Of a stretch of DNA of 43,419 nt, positions 7,480-16,079 are shown in pieces. The stretch spans positions 1 to 43,419 of the forward strand of contig JAEULH010000013.1 in the NCBI GenBank assembly GCA_016793925.1, in the 5' to 3' direction. Origin of the DNA: Rhodospirillales bacterium. GTDB lineage: Bacteria > Pseudomonadota > Alphaproteobacteria > Rhodospirillales > Defluviicoccaceae. The position numbers and the translations under genes are program-made. The notes under the pieces are model-generated. The model was not told the origin of the DNA and did not search any database. It was given only the letters and a program-made list of their open reading frames with translations. The stretch's first letter is position 1. Each line of letters begins with the position of its first letter.

Positions 7480-8331
7480 TCATCCCGTTGCATCGACGGT
7501 GTCCGCCTCGGCAAGAGCGCGACGGAGCGCCGCCTCCTCGATAGGCGTGCCGGAAAAGATCTCCCAGGCATGGAGACCCTGATAGAAGAAGAGTTCGTAG
7601 CCCGAGATGATCGTCAGGCCTTCGGCCTGAGCATCGTTCAGGAACGGCGTATCGATCGGGGTGTAGACGGCGTCGAAGACCCAGGACGCGCCCTTCATCA
7701 GCTCCCTCGGCACGGGCGTCCCGCCGTACCCGACCATTCCGACGGGGGTGCAGTTTATGAGACCGCGGGCTCCGGACGCGCCCGCAGCCGGGTCGCCCGT
7801 CACCGTGACCCGGAGCTTCTTGTCTTCCGCTCTGAGCGCTGCGGCCAGAGCCTCCGCCTTCGGCAGATCGCACTCGACGAGGCGCAACTCTTCCAGCCCG
7901 AGGGCGACCAGCCCGAACGCCACGGCCTTGCCGACGCCGCCGGCGCCGACCATGCACACGACGCCCGGCGCAGCCCCGCCGGCGATATTACGGTAGGCCG
8001 CGATGAAGCCGGAGTGGTCGGTGTTGTGGCCACGCGCGCCGTCCGGGTCGAAGACGACGGTGTTGACCGCACCCAGCGCCCGCACCAGCGGGTCTTCGAT
8101 GCGGACTTTCGGAACGACCCGCTCCTTGTAGGGGTAGGTCACATTGATGCCGCGGAAGCCTCCGCTAATGCAGCTCTCGAAGACGGCGTCGAAGTCCTTG
8201 CCCAGGGCCTTCGGGATGAGCCGGTCGTAGCGAACCCCGATCCCTGTGAGTTCGCCCGCCAGCCGGTGCAGCAGCGGCGCCTTGGAACGGACGATGTTGT
8301 CGCCAATAAGTCCCAGTTGCAGGTTTGGCAT
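7480..8331 (-). CDS. Quinate/shikimate dehydrogenase-type protein (AroE family, copy 2)
   Basis: The 283-residue protein starts at 8331 behind a good AAGGAG site. The substrate domain has VRSKAPLLHRL, NVTYPYKE with Lys69, and NTDHSGF with Asp105. Canonical AroE has NTDG; the His106 variant resembles quinate/shikimate dehydrogenases of catabolic type. The nucleotide domain has MVGAGGVGKAVAFGL followed by RLVECDLPKAEAL; the acidic residue after the second strand suggests NAD rather than NADP. It is quite diverged from the copy at 5018-5848, so a different substrate or direction is likely. It follows a broken tctA by 20 bases and precedes an AEC transporter, so uptake and oxidation of a cyclic acid were probably linked. 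Confidence 0.87.
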   Translation of the reverse strand: MPNLQLGLIGDNIVRSKAPLLHRLAGELTGIGVRYDRLIPKALGKDFDAVFESCISGGFRGINVTYPYKERVVPKVRIEDPLVRALGAVNTVVFDPDGARGHNTDHSGFIAAYRNIAGGAAPGVVCMVGAGGVGKAVAFGLVALGLEELRLVECDLPKAEALAAALRAEDKKLRVTVTGDPAAGASGARGLINCTPVGMVGYGGTPVPRELMKGASWVFDAVYTPIDTPFLNDAQAEGLTIISGYELFFYQGLHAWEIFSGTPIEEAALRRALAEADTVDATG

Positions 8332-8350
8332 ATCAGCTCCTTTCCTCGCC

Positions 8351-9139
8351 TTATCGAGCCGCTCGACCGCCGATGGCGCGGCGAACCATGGACCACACCG
8401 GCGTCTTGCTCATGAAGATCAGGATGACCGCGATGAGAAGGACCAGAGACAGCGGGCTCCAGACCAGGTTGACAAAGAAGGTCGAGAGGCTGCCCTGCTC
8501 CGAAATGATCCCACGCCGCCAGTTTTCGTCGATCAGCTGGCTGAGGATCACTCCGAGGATGACCGGGCCGATCTGATAGCCGTAGATCTTCATGAAGTAG
8601 CCGAGGTGCGGCCGATCGATCATCAGCATCGGCCCGGGGTTCAGTCCGTGAATGCAGAGGGCGCCGATGAAGATGGCGGTGACCGCGTCGCCGGGAATGC
8701 CAAGCGTCAGCATCGGAATGAACGCGCCGCCGACGGCGGCGTTGTTGGCCGTTTGCGGACCAACCAGCCCCTCCTTCGCGCCCTGGCCGAAGGGCACCTC
8801 CGGGTGCTTCGTCACCCGCTTCGCATGGTCGTAGGCGAGCAGCGCCGCGATATCGCCGCCGGTGCCGGGAAGCGCGCCGACGATGACGCCGATCGCCGAC
8901 GTCTGCATCGAAAGGGGAAGGTATTTCCAGATGACCGACAGAGGTGGGACGATCTTGTCGACCTTCTGCTTTATCGCCGCCTTGTCGAGATGGTGAAGCT
9001 GGGTCAGGGCCTCGGAAACGCCGAAAAGCCCGATCATCACGGCGACGAACGAGATGCCGTTCGAGAGCTCGACCATCCCGAAAGTAAAGCGCTCCTGCGC
9101 GGTCAGAGGATCGAGGCCAACCGCGCCGATCAACAAGCC
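8351..9139 (-). pseudogene. tctA fragment (tripartite tricarboxylate transporter large permease, C-terminal half)
   Basis: About 262 codons match the second half of TctA, which is normally near 500 residues. Recognisable blocks are GLDPLTAQERFTFG, the ISFVAVMIGLFGVSEAL helix, ALPGTGGDIAALLAYDHAKR, and the TANNAAVGGAFIPMLTLGIPG block characteristic of the family. The homology starts abruptly at about 9139 with no ATG or ribosome site and only TTG codons, immediately after out-of-frame tctC sequence. The N-terminal half, all of tctB and almost all of tctC appear to have been lost in one deletion. The reading frame remains open to a normal-looking end 19 bases before the AroE-type gene. Confidence 0.85.
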
Positions 9140-9222
9140 AGATCCTTTTCAGGAAAGGCCGCCAGCGCCGGTGCGGCCGCCATGCCAAGTGCAACAGCGG
9201 CGCCGATGAGCACCTTCATCAT
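9130..9222 (-). pseudogene. tctC start remnant (substrate-binding protein signal peptide)
   Basis: An ATG at 9222 with a GGGAG-like site upstream opens a 30-codon frame: MMKVLIGAAVALGMAAAPAL, then AAFPEKDLAC and stop. This is a secretion signal with an Ala-x-Ala cleavage site followed by FPEKDL, the usual start of mature TctC-type binding proteins (commonly xPEKPI or similar). The frame then hits TGA where tctA sequence begins. It marks the left end of a deletion that fused the first gene of a tct operon to the middle of the last. Confidence 0.8.
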
Positions 9223-9505
9223 CCGCTTTCTCCCAAATCTTTTCTTTCACAGGGTCGCCTTAAGCCGCCGTTTCAGCGGCGCGACCTCATTTTCAGCACG
9301 CGAAGCCTGCCATCGGTTCAGAATTACGTCAAATACCAAAATCTCCCTTGCCGATAACACAATGTTAATTCCCGCGGCGCGGCGGGCCGCTTTTCCGTGC
9401 CGATCCTGCCTGCAGGAGGGTTTCGGCATCGCCCCTTCGGGGTAGAGCCTCTCTCGCCGGGCGTGCTAACGTTCGGCGCAATCGACCAAGGACCGGAATG
9501 ACATC
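9223..9505. other. Divergent promoter region between tct remnant and gadB
   Basis: No gene is seen. The stretch at 9290-9370 is AT-rich for this genome, as expected of promoters. Small hairpins are present, such as GCCGC-cgtttca-GCGGC near 9263 and CCCC-tt-CGGGG near 9436. A single dominant promoter cannot be named by eye. Confidence 0.3.
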
Positions 9506-10906
9506 ATGGGGTTGCATTCGAAGGACGACGTGCGAGGGGATCTTCTCGACGATGTGTATGCGTCGGCCGACCTGTCGGCCGGCATGCCGAAGTACAAATT
9601 CCCGAACAAGGAGCATGCACCGCGCAACGTCTACAGCGTCGTCCGTGACGAACTGATGCTGGACGGGAACTCACGCCAGAACCTCGCCACCTTCTGCCAG
9701 ACCTGGGCCGAGCCCGAGGTCCGTCGACTGATGGACACGTGCCTCGACAAGAACATGATCGACAAGGACGAATATCCGCAGACGGCGGAGATCGAGGCGC
9801 GCTGCGTGCATATGCTGGCGGACCTGTGGAATGCGCCGGACGCCGCCGAAACCCTCGGCTGCTCGACCACCGGCTCCAGCGAGGCGGCGATGCTGGGCGG
9901 CATGGCCATGAAGTGGCGCTGGCGCGAACGCATGAAGGCCCAGGGCAAACCGACCGATAAGCCGAACCTGATCACCGGCCCGGTGCAGATCTGCTGGCAT
10001 AAGTTCACCCGGTACTGGGACGTCGAACACCGGGAGATCCCGATGGAGCCGGGGCGGCTGTTGATGACGCCCGAGGAGGTGCTCAAACGGTGCGACGAGA
10101 ACACCATCGGCGTCGTGCCCACCCTCGGCGTCACGTTCACCTGCGACTACGAGCCCGTGAAGGCCGTCGCCGACGCCCTGGACGCGCTCGAGCGGGACAG
10201 GGGGCTCGACATTCCCGTCCACGTGGACGGCGCCAGCGGCGGGTTCCTCGCGCCGTTCTGCGCCCCCGACCTGGAATGGGATTTCCGCCTTCCCCGCGTC
10301 AAGTCGATCAATGCCTCGGGGCACAAGTTCGGGCTTTCACCCCTCGGCGTCGGCTGGGCCATCTGGCGCGAGGCGAAGGATCTTCCCAAGGATCTGGTCT
10401 TCGACGTCAACTATCTCGGCGGCAACATGCCCACGTTCGCGCTGAACTTCTCGCGACCGGGCGGCCAGATCGCCTGCCAGTACTACAATTTCCTTCGCCT
10501 CGGCCGGGAGGGCTACCGCAAGATCCATGGCGCCTGCTACGACACCGCCGGCTACCTGGCGGAAGAAATCGCCAAGCTCGGCCCGTTCAAGATCATCTAC
10601 GGCGGCGATCCTCGGGGCGGCATACCGGCGCTTTGCTGGAAGATCAAGGACGGCTTCGATACCCTCGGCTACACCCTCTACGACTTCGCCGACCGCCTGC
10701 GCAGTTTCGGCTGGCAGGTGCCAGCCTATTCCCTGCCGGCCAACTGCGGGGACTTGGTGATCCAGCGGATCTTGGTGCGGCACGGCGTCAGCAAGGACCT
10801 GGGCTCCCTGCTCATCGCAGACATGAAGCGATGCCTTGAGCACTTCAAGGCGCATCCGGTCAGCCGCGCGATGGGAGAAAATGAGGCGAGCGGCTTCCAC
10901 CACTAG
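9506..10906 (+). CDS. gadB: Glutamate decarboxylase (PLP-dependent)
   Basis: The 466-residue protein matches GadA/GadB in length. It shows the family blocks [68 protein letters not shown] and the PLP-lysine motif INASGHKFG with Lys274. It decarboxylates glutamate to GABA and consumes a proton, usually for acid tolerance or GABA metabolism. The ribosome site is weak (AAGGA, 14 bases before the ATG). No glutamate/GABA antiporter is adjacent, so the acid-resistance role is not shown by context. A glutamine amidotransferase-type gene follows 58 bases downstream, possibly in the same transcript. Confidence 0.95.
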   Translation: MGLHSKDDVRGDLLDDVYASADLSAGMPKYKFPNKEHAPRNVYSVVRDELMLDGNSRQNLATFCQTWAEPEVRRLMDTCLDKNMIDKDEYPQTAEIEARCVHMLADLWNAPDAAETLGCSTTGSSEAAMLGGMAMKWRWRERMKAQGKPTDKPNLITGPVQICWHKFTRYWDVEHREIPMEPGRLLMTPEEVLKRCDENTIGVVPTLGVTFTCDYEPVKAVADALDALERDRGLDIPVHVDGASGGFLAPFCAPDLEWDFRLPRVKSINASGHKFGLSPLGVGWAIWREAKDLPKDLVFDVNYLGGNMPTFALNFSRPGGQIACQYYNFLRLGREGYRKIHGACYDTAGYLAEEIAKLGPFKIIYGGDPRGGIPALCWKIKDGFDTLGYTLYDFADRLRSFGWQVPAYSLPANCGDLVIQRILVRHGVSKDLGSLLIADMKRCLEHFKAHPVSRAMGENEASGFHH

Positions 10907-10964
10907 CCCCGGCCCAACACCGGTGGCGTGAGACCGAACACAATCCGAGCCGCGACGAAAGACC

Positions 10965-11780
10965 ATGTGCGAGCTGTTTGGCGTATCGAGTTCGGTGCCG
11001 GTGCGGGTGACCTACTCCCTGCACGCGTTCGCCGAACACGGCGGTCTCATCCACCCCAACAAATCCGGCTGGGGAATTGCCTATCACGAGGGCAAGGATG
11101 CCCTGCTGATCAAGGAGCCGGAACCGGCCAGCGACAGTCCGTGGGTTCGCTTCATCGAAACCCAGCCGCTGACCAGCACGTGTGTCATCGCCCACGTGCG
11201 CTACGCCACGGCCGGTGCGCCCAGCTTTGCCAACACCCATCCGTTCCTCCGCGAGGTCGGCGGTCAGATGCATATTTTCGCCCACAACGGCGGGTTCGAC
11301 GGGATCTGGACCACGATTCCCCTGCGCGCGGACGCCTTCCGTCCGGTGGGTGAAACGGATTCGGAATACGCATTTTGCGTTCTCCTCGAACGCCTGGCGC
11401 CTTTGTGGCGGCACGCGAACGGCTCGCCGCCGCCGCTGTCCGGACGGCTGGCGATCGTCGCGGAGATGGCGGCGACACTCAGAGCGTTGGGACCGGCCAA
11501 CTTCCTTTATTCGGATGGTGACGTCTTGTTCGCCCATGCCCACAAACGGCACTGGGATAAGGGCGGCGGCCGCTTCAGCGAGGCCCGGCCACCCGGCCTC
11601 AGCATCGCGACCCGGCGCGCCCTGTCGGTAACGGGGCTGAACGTCGAGGCCACCGCCGACGACGCGAGCGTGCTCTACGTGGCGAGCGTGCCACTGACCG
11701 CGGAAGGCTGGACGCCGGTGCCCGAAGGGACGGTGCTGGCCTTACGGGAAGGAACCGAGATCGCGCGGATCGGCGCCTGA
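10965..11780 (+). CDS. Class II glutamine amidotransferase domain protein (YafJ-like)
   Basis: The 271-residue protein begins MCELFGVSSS. After removal of Met, Cys2 is the N-terminal nucleophile of class II (Ntn) glutamine amidotransferases. The conserved GGLIHPNKSGWGIAY, IAHVRYATAGAPSFANTHPF and IFAHNGGFDG blocks of the YafJ/EgtC group follow. No second catalytic domain is attached, so it may act as a glutaminase/amidase on a small molecule. EgtC-type proteins act in ergothioneine synthesis, but no egt partners are visible here. It lies between gadB and a membrane-protein gene whose start follows the stop by 14 bases. Confidence 0.85.
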   Translation: MCELFGVSSSVPVRVTYSLHAFAEHGGLIHPNKSGWGIAYHEGKDALLIKEPEPASDSPWVRFIETQPLTSTCVIAHVRYATAGAPSFANTHPFLREVGGQMHIFAHNGGFDGIWTTIPLRADAFRPVGETDSEYAFCVLLERLAPLWRHANGSPPPLSGRLAIVAEMAATLRALGPANFLYSDGDVLFAHAHKRHWDKGGGRFSEARPPGLSIATRRALSVTGLNVEATADDASVLYVASVPLTAEGWTPVPEGTVLALREGTEIARIGA

Positions 11781-11794
11781 CAAACACCGAAACG

Positions 11795-12745
11795 ATGGTT
11801 CGAGACCCCACAATTGTCGAACCGCGAAGCGGCAACGCTCAGGAAGCGCCCCACACGGCGACCGGGGGCGTCGGTCCCTTCGTCACCTGGGCCCGGGAGG
11901 CGCGGGCGGACGGCAAAACAGTGCTCCGGACCTCGCGTCGTCATCGCAAGGGGCTCGCACCCCTCGTCATCGCCTCGGCGACCATTCGTCCCGCAGTCGC
12001 CGCCGAGGTGATCGGCCACGAATGGTCGCATCTGTCGGCGCCGCAGCGGATCGGCTGGTGGATCGCCGTCCTGTTCATGATCGGCGCGGCGCTGTTTGCG
12101 ATCGGCGGCGCGCAGGGGACGTGGCCCGGTGCGCCGGTCATGGCCTGGCTCGATCCGCGTTCGGCCGCGTGGGTTTTCTTCGCCGGCTCCCTGTTCTTCA
12201 CAGCGGCCGCATACCTCCAATGGCTCGAAGCACTCAACAACGACGTGAGGGAGACGGCCTTGCCGTCTCCTCCCCCTCCGAACCGGTGGCGGTTCCTCCG
12301 CTGGTGTCCGCATAATCTCGGCTACCTGGCGGCCGCCGTTCAGCTCGCCGGTACGGTCCTGTTCAACGTCAATACCGCCGACGCGCTCATCCAGGGGGTC
12401 GGCTGGCGGGGCCAGGACGTTCTGGTCTGGACGCCAGACATGGTCGGTTCGGTCTGCTTTCTCGTCGCCAGCCAGGCCGCGCTGATGGAAATCTCCCACC
12501 ACTACTGGTCGTGGCAGCCGAGGTCCCTGTCGTGGTGGATCGCCGCGATCAACATGGCGGGCTCGATACTCTTCATGCTCTCGGCGGTGGCCAGCCTTGT
12601 CGAGCCCGGCCCCGTTGTCGCCGCGCCCTGGTTGTCCAACTTCGCTACGTTCTCGGGCGCGGTCTGCTTCCTCGTCGGTGCCTACCTGTTGATCCCGGAA
12701 CTGTTCGAGGCGCCGCCTGCTCGTGCCGGGAAATCCTTGTTGTGA
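11795..12745 (+). CDS. Integral membrane protein of unknown function
   Basis: The 316-residue protein has a hydrophilic N-terminal 75 residues, then about six hydrophobic segments, among them WWIAVLFMIGAALFAIGG, AWVFFAGSLFFTAAAYLQWL and SWWIAAINMAGSILFMLSAV. The repeated pattern of a helix ending in a small-residue step and F-L-V-G-x-Y-L-L near the C-terminus resembles YrhK-like membrane modules. I cannot assign a function. It starts 14 bases after the amidotransferase stop and so is probably in the same operon. Confidence 0.7.
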   Translation: MVRDPTIVEPRSGNAQEAPHTATGGVGPFVTWAREARADGKTVLRTSRRHRKGLAPLVIASATIRPAVAAEVIGHEWSHLSAPQRIGWWIAVLFMIGAALFAIGGAQGTWPGAPVMAWLDPRSAAWVFFAGSLFFTAAAYLQWLEALNNDVRETALPSPPPPNRWRFLRWCPHNLGYLAAAVQLAGTVLFNVNTADALIQGVGWRGQDVLVWTPDMVGSVCFLVASQAALMEISHHYWSWQPRSLSWWIAAINMAGSILFMLSAVASLVEPGPVVAAPWLSNFATFSGAVCFLVGAYLLIPELFEAPPARAGKSLL

Positions 12746-13045
12746 ATCGGCGTGGAACAAGGATCCCGTTTTCGGGGTGATCGTCATCCAGTCGGGACGC
12801 CCGGCGGAGGGTCCAGATCGGGCTCCCATAGCGGCGCGTTGACGATGTGTCGTTCGTGACTGTGCCGGATCGGCGGCAGCGATCATGACGAGGACGCCGA
12901 GCCCGGGTTCATGGATGACGAGAACGGCGATAACCGCCGTTCCCGGCATAGCTTGCCGGCGAAGGCCCTCTTCCCCATGCCAAACGCAACTGCAATTCCC
13001 CTGGCAGGAGGGTCGGCGTGCTTTCCGCCAGATACCCCGCCAACC
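12746..13045. other. Convergent intergenic stretch
   Basis: This 300-base gap separates the membrane-protein gene (plus) from the QuiC-type gene (minus). Apart from the hairpin at 12922-12942, no feature with codon-like composition or a ribosome site is convincing. Confidence 0.5.
12922..12942. terminator. Hairpin between convergent genes
   Basis: GAACGGCG (12922-12929) and CGCCGTTC (12935-12942) form a perfect 8-bp stem with loop ATAAC. It is placed between two genes that end toward each other. There is no T-run on either side, so the terminator call rests on structure and position. Confidence 0.4.
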
Positions 13046-14914
13046 CTACTGTTCTTGAATCTCGGCCATGAGATTCTGCACCCGCTCGAAGTCCCTGGCC
13101 TGGGCCGCCATGCGGACGGGAGCATTCGCCGCCCCGAAGCCCGCATAGGCGTTGCGCTGGACGACCTCCAGGAACAGGCCATTGATATCGCGGGTGAAGA
13201 TCTGGAAATAGGCGCCGCCGTTCGCGTCCTCGTCATAAAGGATATTGTTCGCCCGCATCTCCCGGATGAGGGAGTCTTCGAGATTGAAGCGCAGCGACAG
13301 GTCGAAGTAGTAGTTCTCCGGTATCTGCAAAACGAGGTCCTGGTCCAGGTTTTTCGCGTAGGCGAAGATGTCGGCGCAACTGAAGGCGAAGTGCTGATAG
13401 GCGGGGAAGATGTTCTTGGACACAAAGCGCTGGGTCATCGTGCTTGGACCGATGGATGCATTCAGCGCCAAGCGGATCCGCCCGTTGTCGTTCGATATGT
13501 TGCGACTGCGTACGGTGCCGTGCGGATCGATGATGTCGATCTGCTCGTCGGCCTCGAAGCCGAACATGGCTCGATAGAACAGAAGGCTGGACAGGAATTC
13601 GGTCGGCGGCACCGCCTGCGACAGATGGTCGAGAGCCCGCAGCGCGCCGCCCTCGGCCGCCCCGTCATCGCCGACGCGCACGAAGTCGACGTCGTAGAAA
13701 GCGGGCGCGCCGGCGCGGCCGTCCAGGCAGAAAATCATGCTGCCGCCGAGGCCGCGGATCGCCGGGATATCGAGTTCGCCGGCGTTTGCCAGATGCGCGA
13801 ATTCGCCACCGCGAAACACCGAGATGCGGTCGATCATCGCCGGCAGATTGTCGACGCGGAACCCCAGCGCGCAGATCGACAAGCCGTGCAGAAGATAGAA
13901 GGAATGGGCCAGAGCGTCCCTTTCCTCGTTAAGCACGAGATGAATCTCGCCCTGGCGGTAGAGGGTGACGGCCTTCGACCTGTGCCGGTGGGTGCAGACG
14001 AAGCCCATGGCCTCCAGCAGCCGTTTGAGGTCGCCGGCGTCGCTCCCCTGGCAGGCGAACTCGATGAAGCCGATGTCCTCGACCGTCGGGCGCGGGGCTG
14101 CCATGGCGCCGGTCGTCTCCGCGAGCAGATGGAAGGAGCGAATGCCGTCGTCGGCGATCCGCTGCGCCGGCATCGCCCGCACCTGGTCGTTGAAGATCTC
14201 CATCGATACGGGCCCGGCGTACGCGCGCTCGCGCAGCGCCGCGAACAGGCCGGACAAGGGAAGGTCGCCCTGTCCGGGAAAGAGCCGGAAGTGCCGTGAC
14301 AGCAGCCGGATGTCCATCTTGACCGCAGGCGCGTCGGCCAGGTGGACGAGGAACAACCGCTCCGGATCGATGGACGCGAGGGCGGAGAAATCGGCGCCGG
14401 TCGCCAACGTATGCACAACCCCGAGAACGAGACCGAGGTTCGCGCGATCGGCCATCTCGATCAGCCGCCAGGCTTGAGAATAGGTCCGAACGACCCGGCT
14501 CGTCGACAATGCCTCGTAACCGACGCGCAGCCCGCGTTCCGCCGCCAGGTCCGCCAGCGCGGCCAGGTCGGCCGCCGCCCTTTCGGGATCGTCGCAAGTG
14601 TCGGAACGGGTGTTGGCCGAGACGATCAGCAGCGAGCTTCCGATTTCCGCTGCCAGATCGAGAAAGCGCCTCGCCCGTTCCATATTCCACGCCCGGATCT
14701 CGTCGGGGGCGCCCTCGAAATCGCGCAGGGATTGGAGGCTGAGGACCTCGATCCCGAGGTCGGCGGCGAAGCCCGCCACCTCCGACGGCGCACCATCCCA
14801 GTAGACCAGATCCTCGCGAAAAATCTCGATTCCGTCGAAACCGGACCCGGCGGCCGCCTCGATCTTCTTGCGCAAAGGGCCGGAAAAGGAGAGCGACGAA
14901 ATTCCGCGCTTCAT
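13046..14914 (-). CDS. QuiC-type 3-dehydroshikimate dehydratase fused to HPPD-like domain
   Basis: The protein has 622 residues starting at ATG 14914 (MKRGISSLSF), the start that matches the family. Residues 1-285 are a TIM barrel like QuiC1/AsbF, which turns 3-dehydroshikimate into protocatechuate. Residues about 300-622 are a two-module VOC domain like 4-hydroxyphenylpyruvate dioxygenase, with the metal-site blocks YQHFAFSCADI and YFQIFTRDINGLFLEV. In QuiC1 the metal is held by Glu134, Asp165, Gln191 and Glu239 (from memory of the Pseudomonas enzyme). Here Glu134 and Glu239 are kept and position 191 is His, as in AsbF, but position 165 is Gly (LGLVLGVVHT instead of LDSFH-like). Dehydratase activity is therefore uncertain. 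It is followed upstream by a LysR gene on the same strand. Confidence 0.88.
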   Translation of the reverse strand: MKRGISSLSFSGPLRKKIEAAAGSGFDGIEIFREDLVYWDGAPSEVAGFAADLGIEVLSLQSLRDFEGAPDEIRAWNMERARRFLDLAAEIGSSLLIVSANTRSDTCDDPERAAADLAALADLAAERGLRVGYEALSTSRVVRTYSQAWRLIEMADRANLGLVLGVVHTLATGADFSALASIDPERLFLVHLADAPAVKMDIRLLSRHFRLFPGQGDLPLSGLFAALRERAYAGPVSMEIFNDQVRAMPAQRIADDGIRSFHLLAETTGAMAAPRPTVEDIGFIEFACQGSDAGDLKRLLEAMGFVCTHRHRSKAVTLYRQGEIHLVLNEERDALAHSFYLLHGLSICALGFRVDNLPAMIDRISVFRGGEFAHLANAGELDIPAIRGLGGSMIFCLDGRAGAPAFYDVDFVRVGDDGAAEGGALRALDHLSQAVPPTEFLSSLLFYRAMFGFEADEQIDIIDPHGTVRSRNISNDNGRIRLALNASIGPSTMTQRFVSKNIFPAYQHFAFSCADIFAYAKNLDQDLVLQIPENYYFDLSLRFNLEDSLIREMRANNILYDEDANGGAYFQIFTRDINGLFLEVVQRNAYAGFGAANAPVRMAAQARDFERVQNLMAEIQEQ

Positions 14915-15004
14915 GTCACGACTCGTGGGTGGCGATTCGAAAGGTCCAGACGCCATCCTTCGCGCTCAGGTCCGATTGGTCAACCATCCGGTTCCTGGCC
15001 GCCA

Positions 15005-15913
15005 TCAGCCCCAGGTGCGGCCTTCGAGCGCCCGCGCCATCCGCTCGCGCAGCAGTCCGATCAGCGTTTCCGCGAAAATGGTCTGCGGCTCGTCGGCATG
15101 AACCAGCGCATAGGTCGTCAGCGACGTCGGCTCGGTGATGGCCAGGCGGACGACGCCGGGCAGATCGCGGGCGGATACCGAGAACTCGTCGATGACGGCG
15201 ACGCCGAGACCATGTCGAACCAGGGAGTGGACGGTGTGCGCGAAGCGGGCCTGGATCGACAACGTGTATTCGAAACCGTTGTCCCGAAACGCGGTCGCGA
15301 TGATGCGGCCGAAGGGGTCATCCGGATCGATGCCGACGAGCGGATAGCGGATCAGTTCCCCGAGCGAGATCTCCTTTCGCGCCGCCAGCTCATGCCCGCT
15401 CGGGACGATGGCGACCAGTCTGGCGGTCGCCAGCTGATGCGAGATCAGCGCCGGATGGTTGATGTTGTAGCTCATGGCGACGAGTTCGCCTTTCTTGAGC
15501 AGCAGGTAGTCGACCGCCTCCTCGATCTTGAGCACGTCGATCTTCATCTTCAGGTCAGGGTACTTTTCGCGCAGCCGCCTGACCGCGGCGGGCATGACAT
15601 CCTGCGAAATGCTCGGAACCGACGCGAATGAAAAAATGGACGTACTGCCACGTGTGAGCTGGGCGATGCTGTATTTCAGGTCCGCGACTTTCTCGAATAC
15701 CTGGTTGATCTGGCCGAAGATGTCCCGGGCTTCATGAGTCGGAACAAACCGGCCGCGATGCCAGGCGAACAGCCGGATGCCGAGGGTGGATTCGGTGTGT
15801 TTCATGGTCCGGCTGACCCCCGGCGCGGACACGTTCAACAGCTCGGCGGCCCCGTTGACCGTGCCGGCGATCATGATCGCGCGGACCACCTCGATCTGCC
15901 GCAGCGTCAGCAT
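15005..15913 (-). CDS. LysR-family transcriptional regulator
   Basis: The 302-residue protein has an N-terminal winged helix (LTLRQIEVVRAIMIAGTVNG, AAELLNVSAPGVSRTMKHTE) followed by the linker helix and a periplasmic-binding-like effector domain of normal length. It is divergent from the HMG-CoA-lyase-like gene and lies upstream of the QuiC-type gene on its own strand, so it is the likely regulator of both sides. The effector-domain sequence around ISQDVMPAAVRRLREKYPDL fits regulators of small organic acids. The ligand is probably an intermediate of the flanking catabolic cluster; this is inferred from position only. Confidence 0.93.
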   Translation of the reverse strand: MLTLRQIEVVRAIMIAGTVNGAAELLNVSAPGVSRTMKHTESTLGIRLFAWHRGRFVPTHEARDIFGQINQVFEKVADLKYSIAQLTRGSTSIFSFASVPSISQDVMPAAVRRLREKYPDLKMKIDVLKIEEAVDYLLLKKGELVAMSYNINHPALISHQLATARLVAIVPSGHELAARKEISLGELIRYPLVGIDPDDPFGRIIATAFRDNGFEYTLSIQARFAHTVHSLVRHGLGVAVIDEFSVSARDLPGVVRLAITEPTSLTTYALVHADEPQTIFAETLIGLLRERMARALEGRTWG

Positions 15914-15978
15914 CCTGTCGCCCTCCCACCCTTCTCCGGCGAAGTCGGATTTAACATGAGGTTTGCTCCAAAGTATCT

Positions 15979-16001
15979 TTCGTTAATTGAGGTTAACCGA
16001 A
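15979..16001. promoter_or_regulatory. Candidate LysR binding site in divergent promoter
   Basis: TTCGTTAA-ttgagg-TTAACCGAA is a near-perfect inverted repeat with T-N11-A geometry, placed between the LysR gene and the HMG-CoA-lyase-like gene in AT-rich DNA. This is the usual location of a LysR recognition site. Confidence 0.5.
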
Positions 16002-16079
16002 CGCCGATGTAGCATTCTCTTCAACAAATGGCTCAGCCGGGCAAGGCTGAAGCCCTCTCGAGGGACGGAACGAAACCAC

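Noticed and set aside
9506-10906. gadB as part of the quinate-like cluster
   Set aside because: Glutamate decarboxylation has no role in the proposed chemistry, and the gene is on the opposite strand from the tct/AroE operon with its own upstream region.
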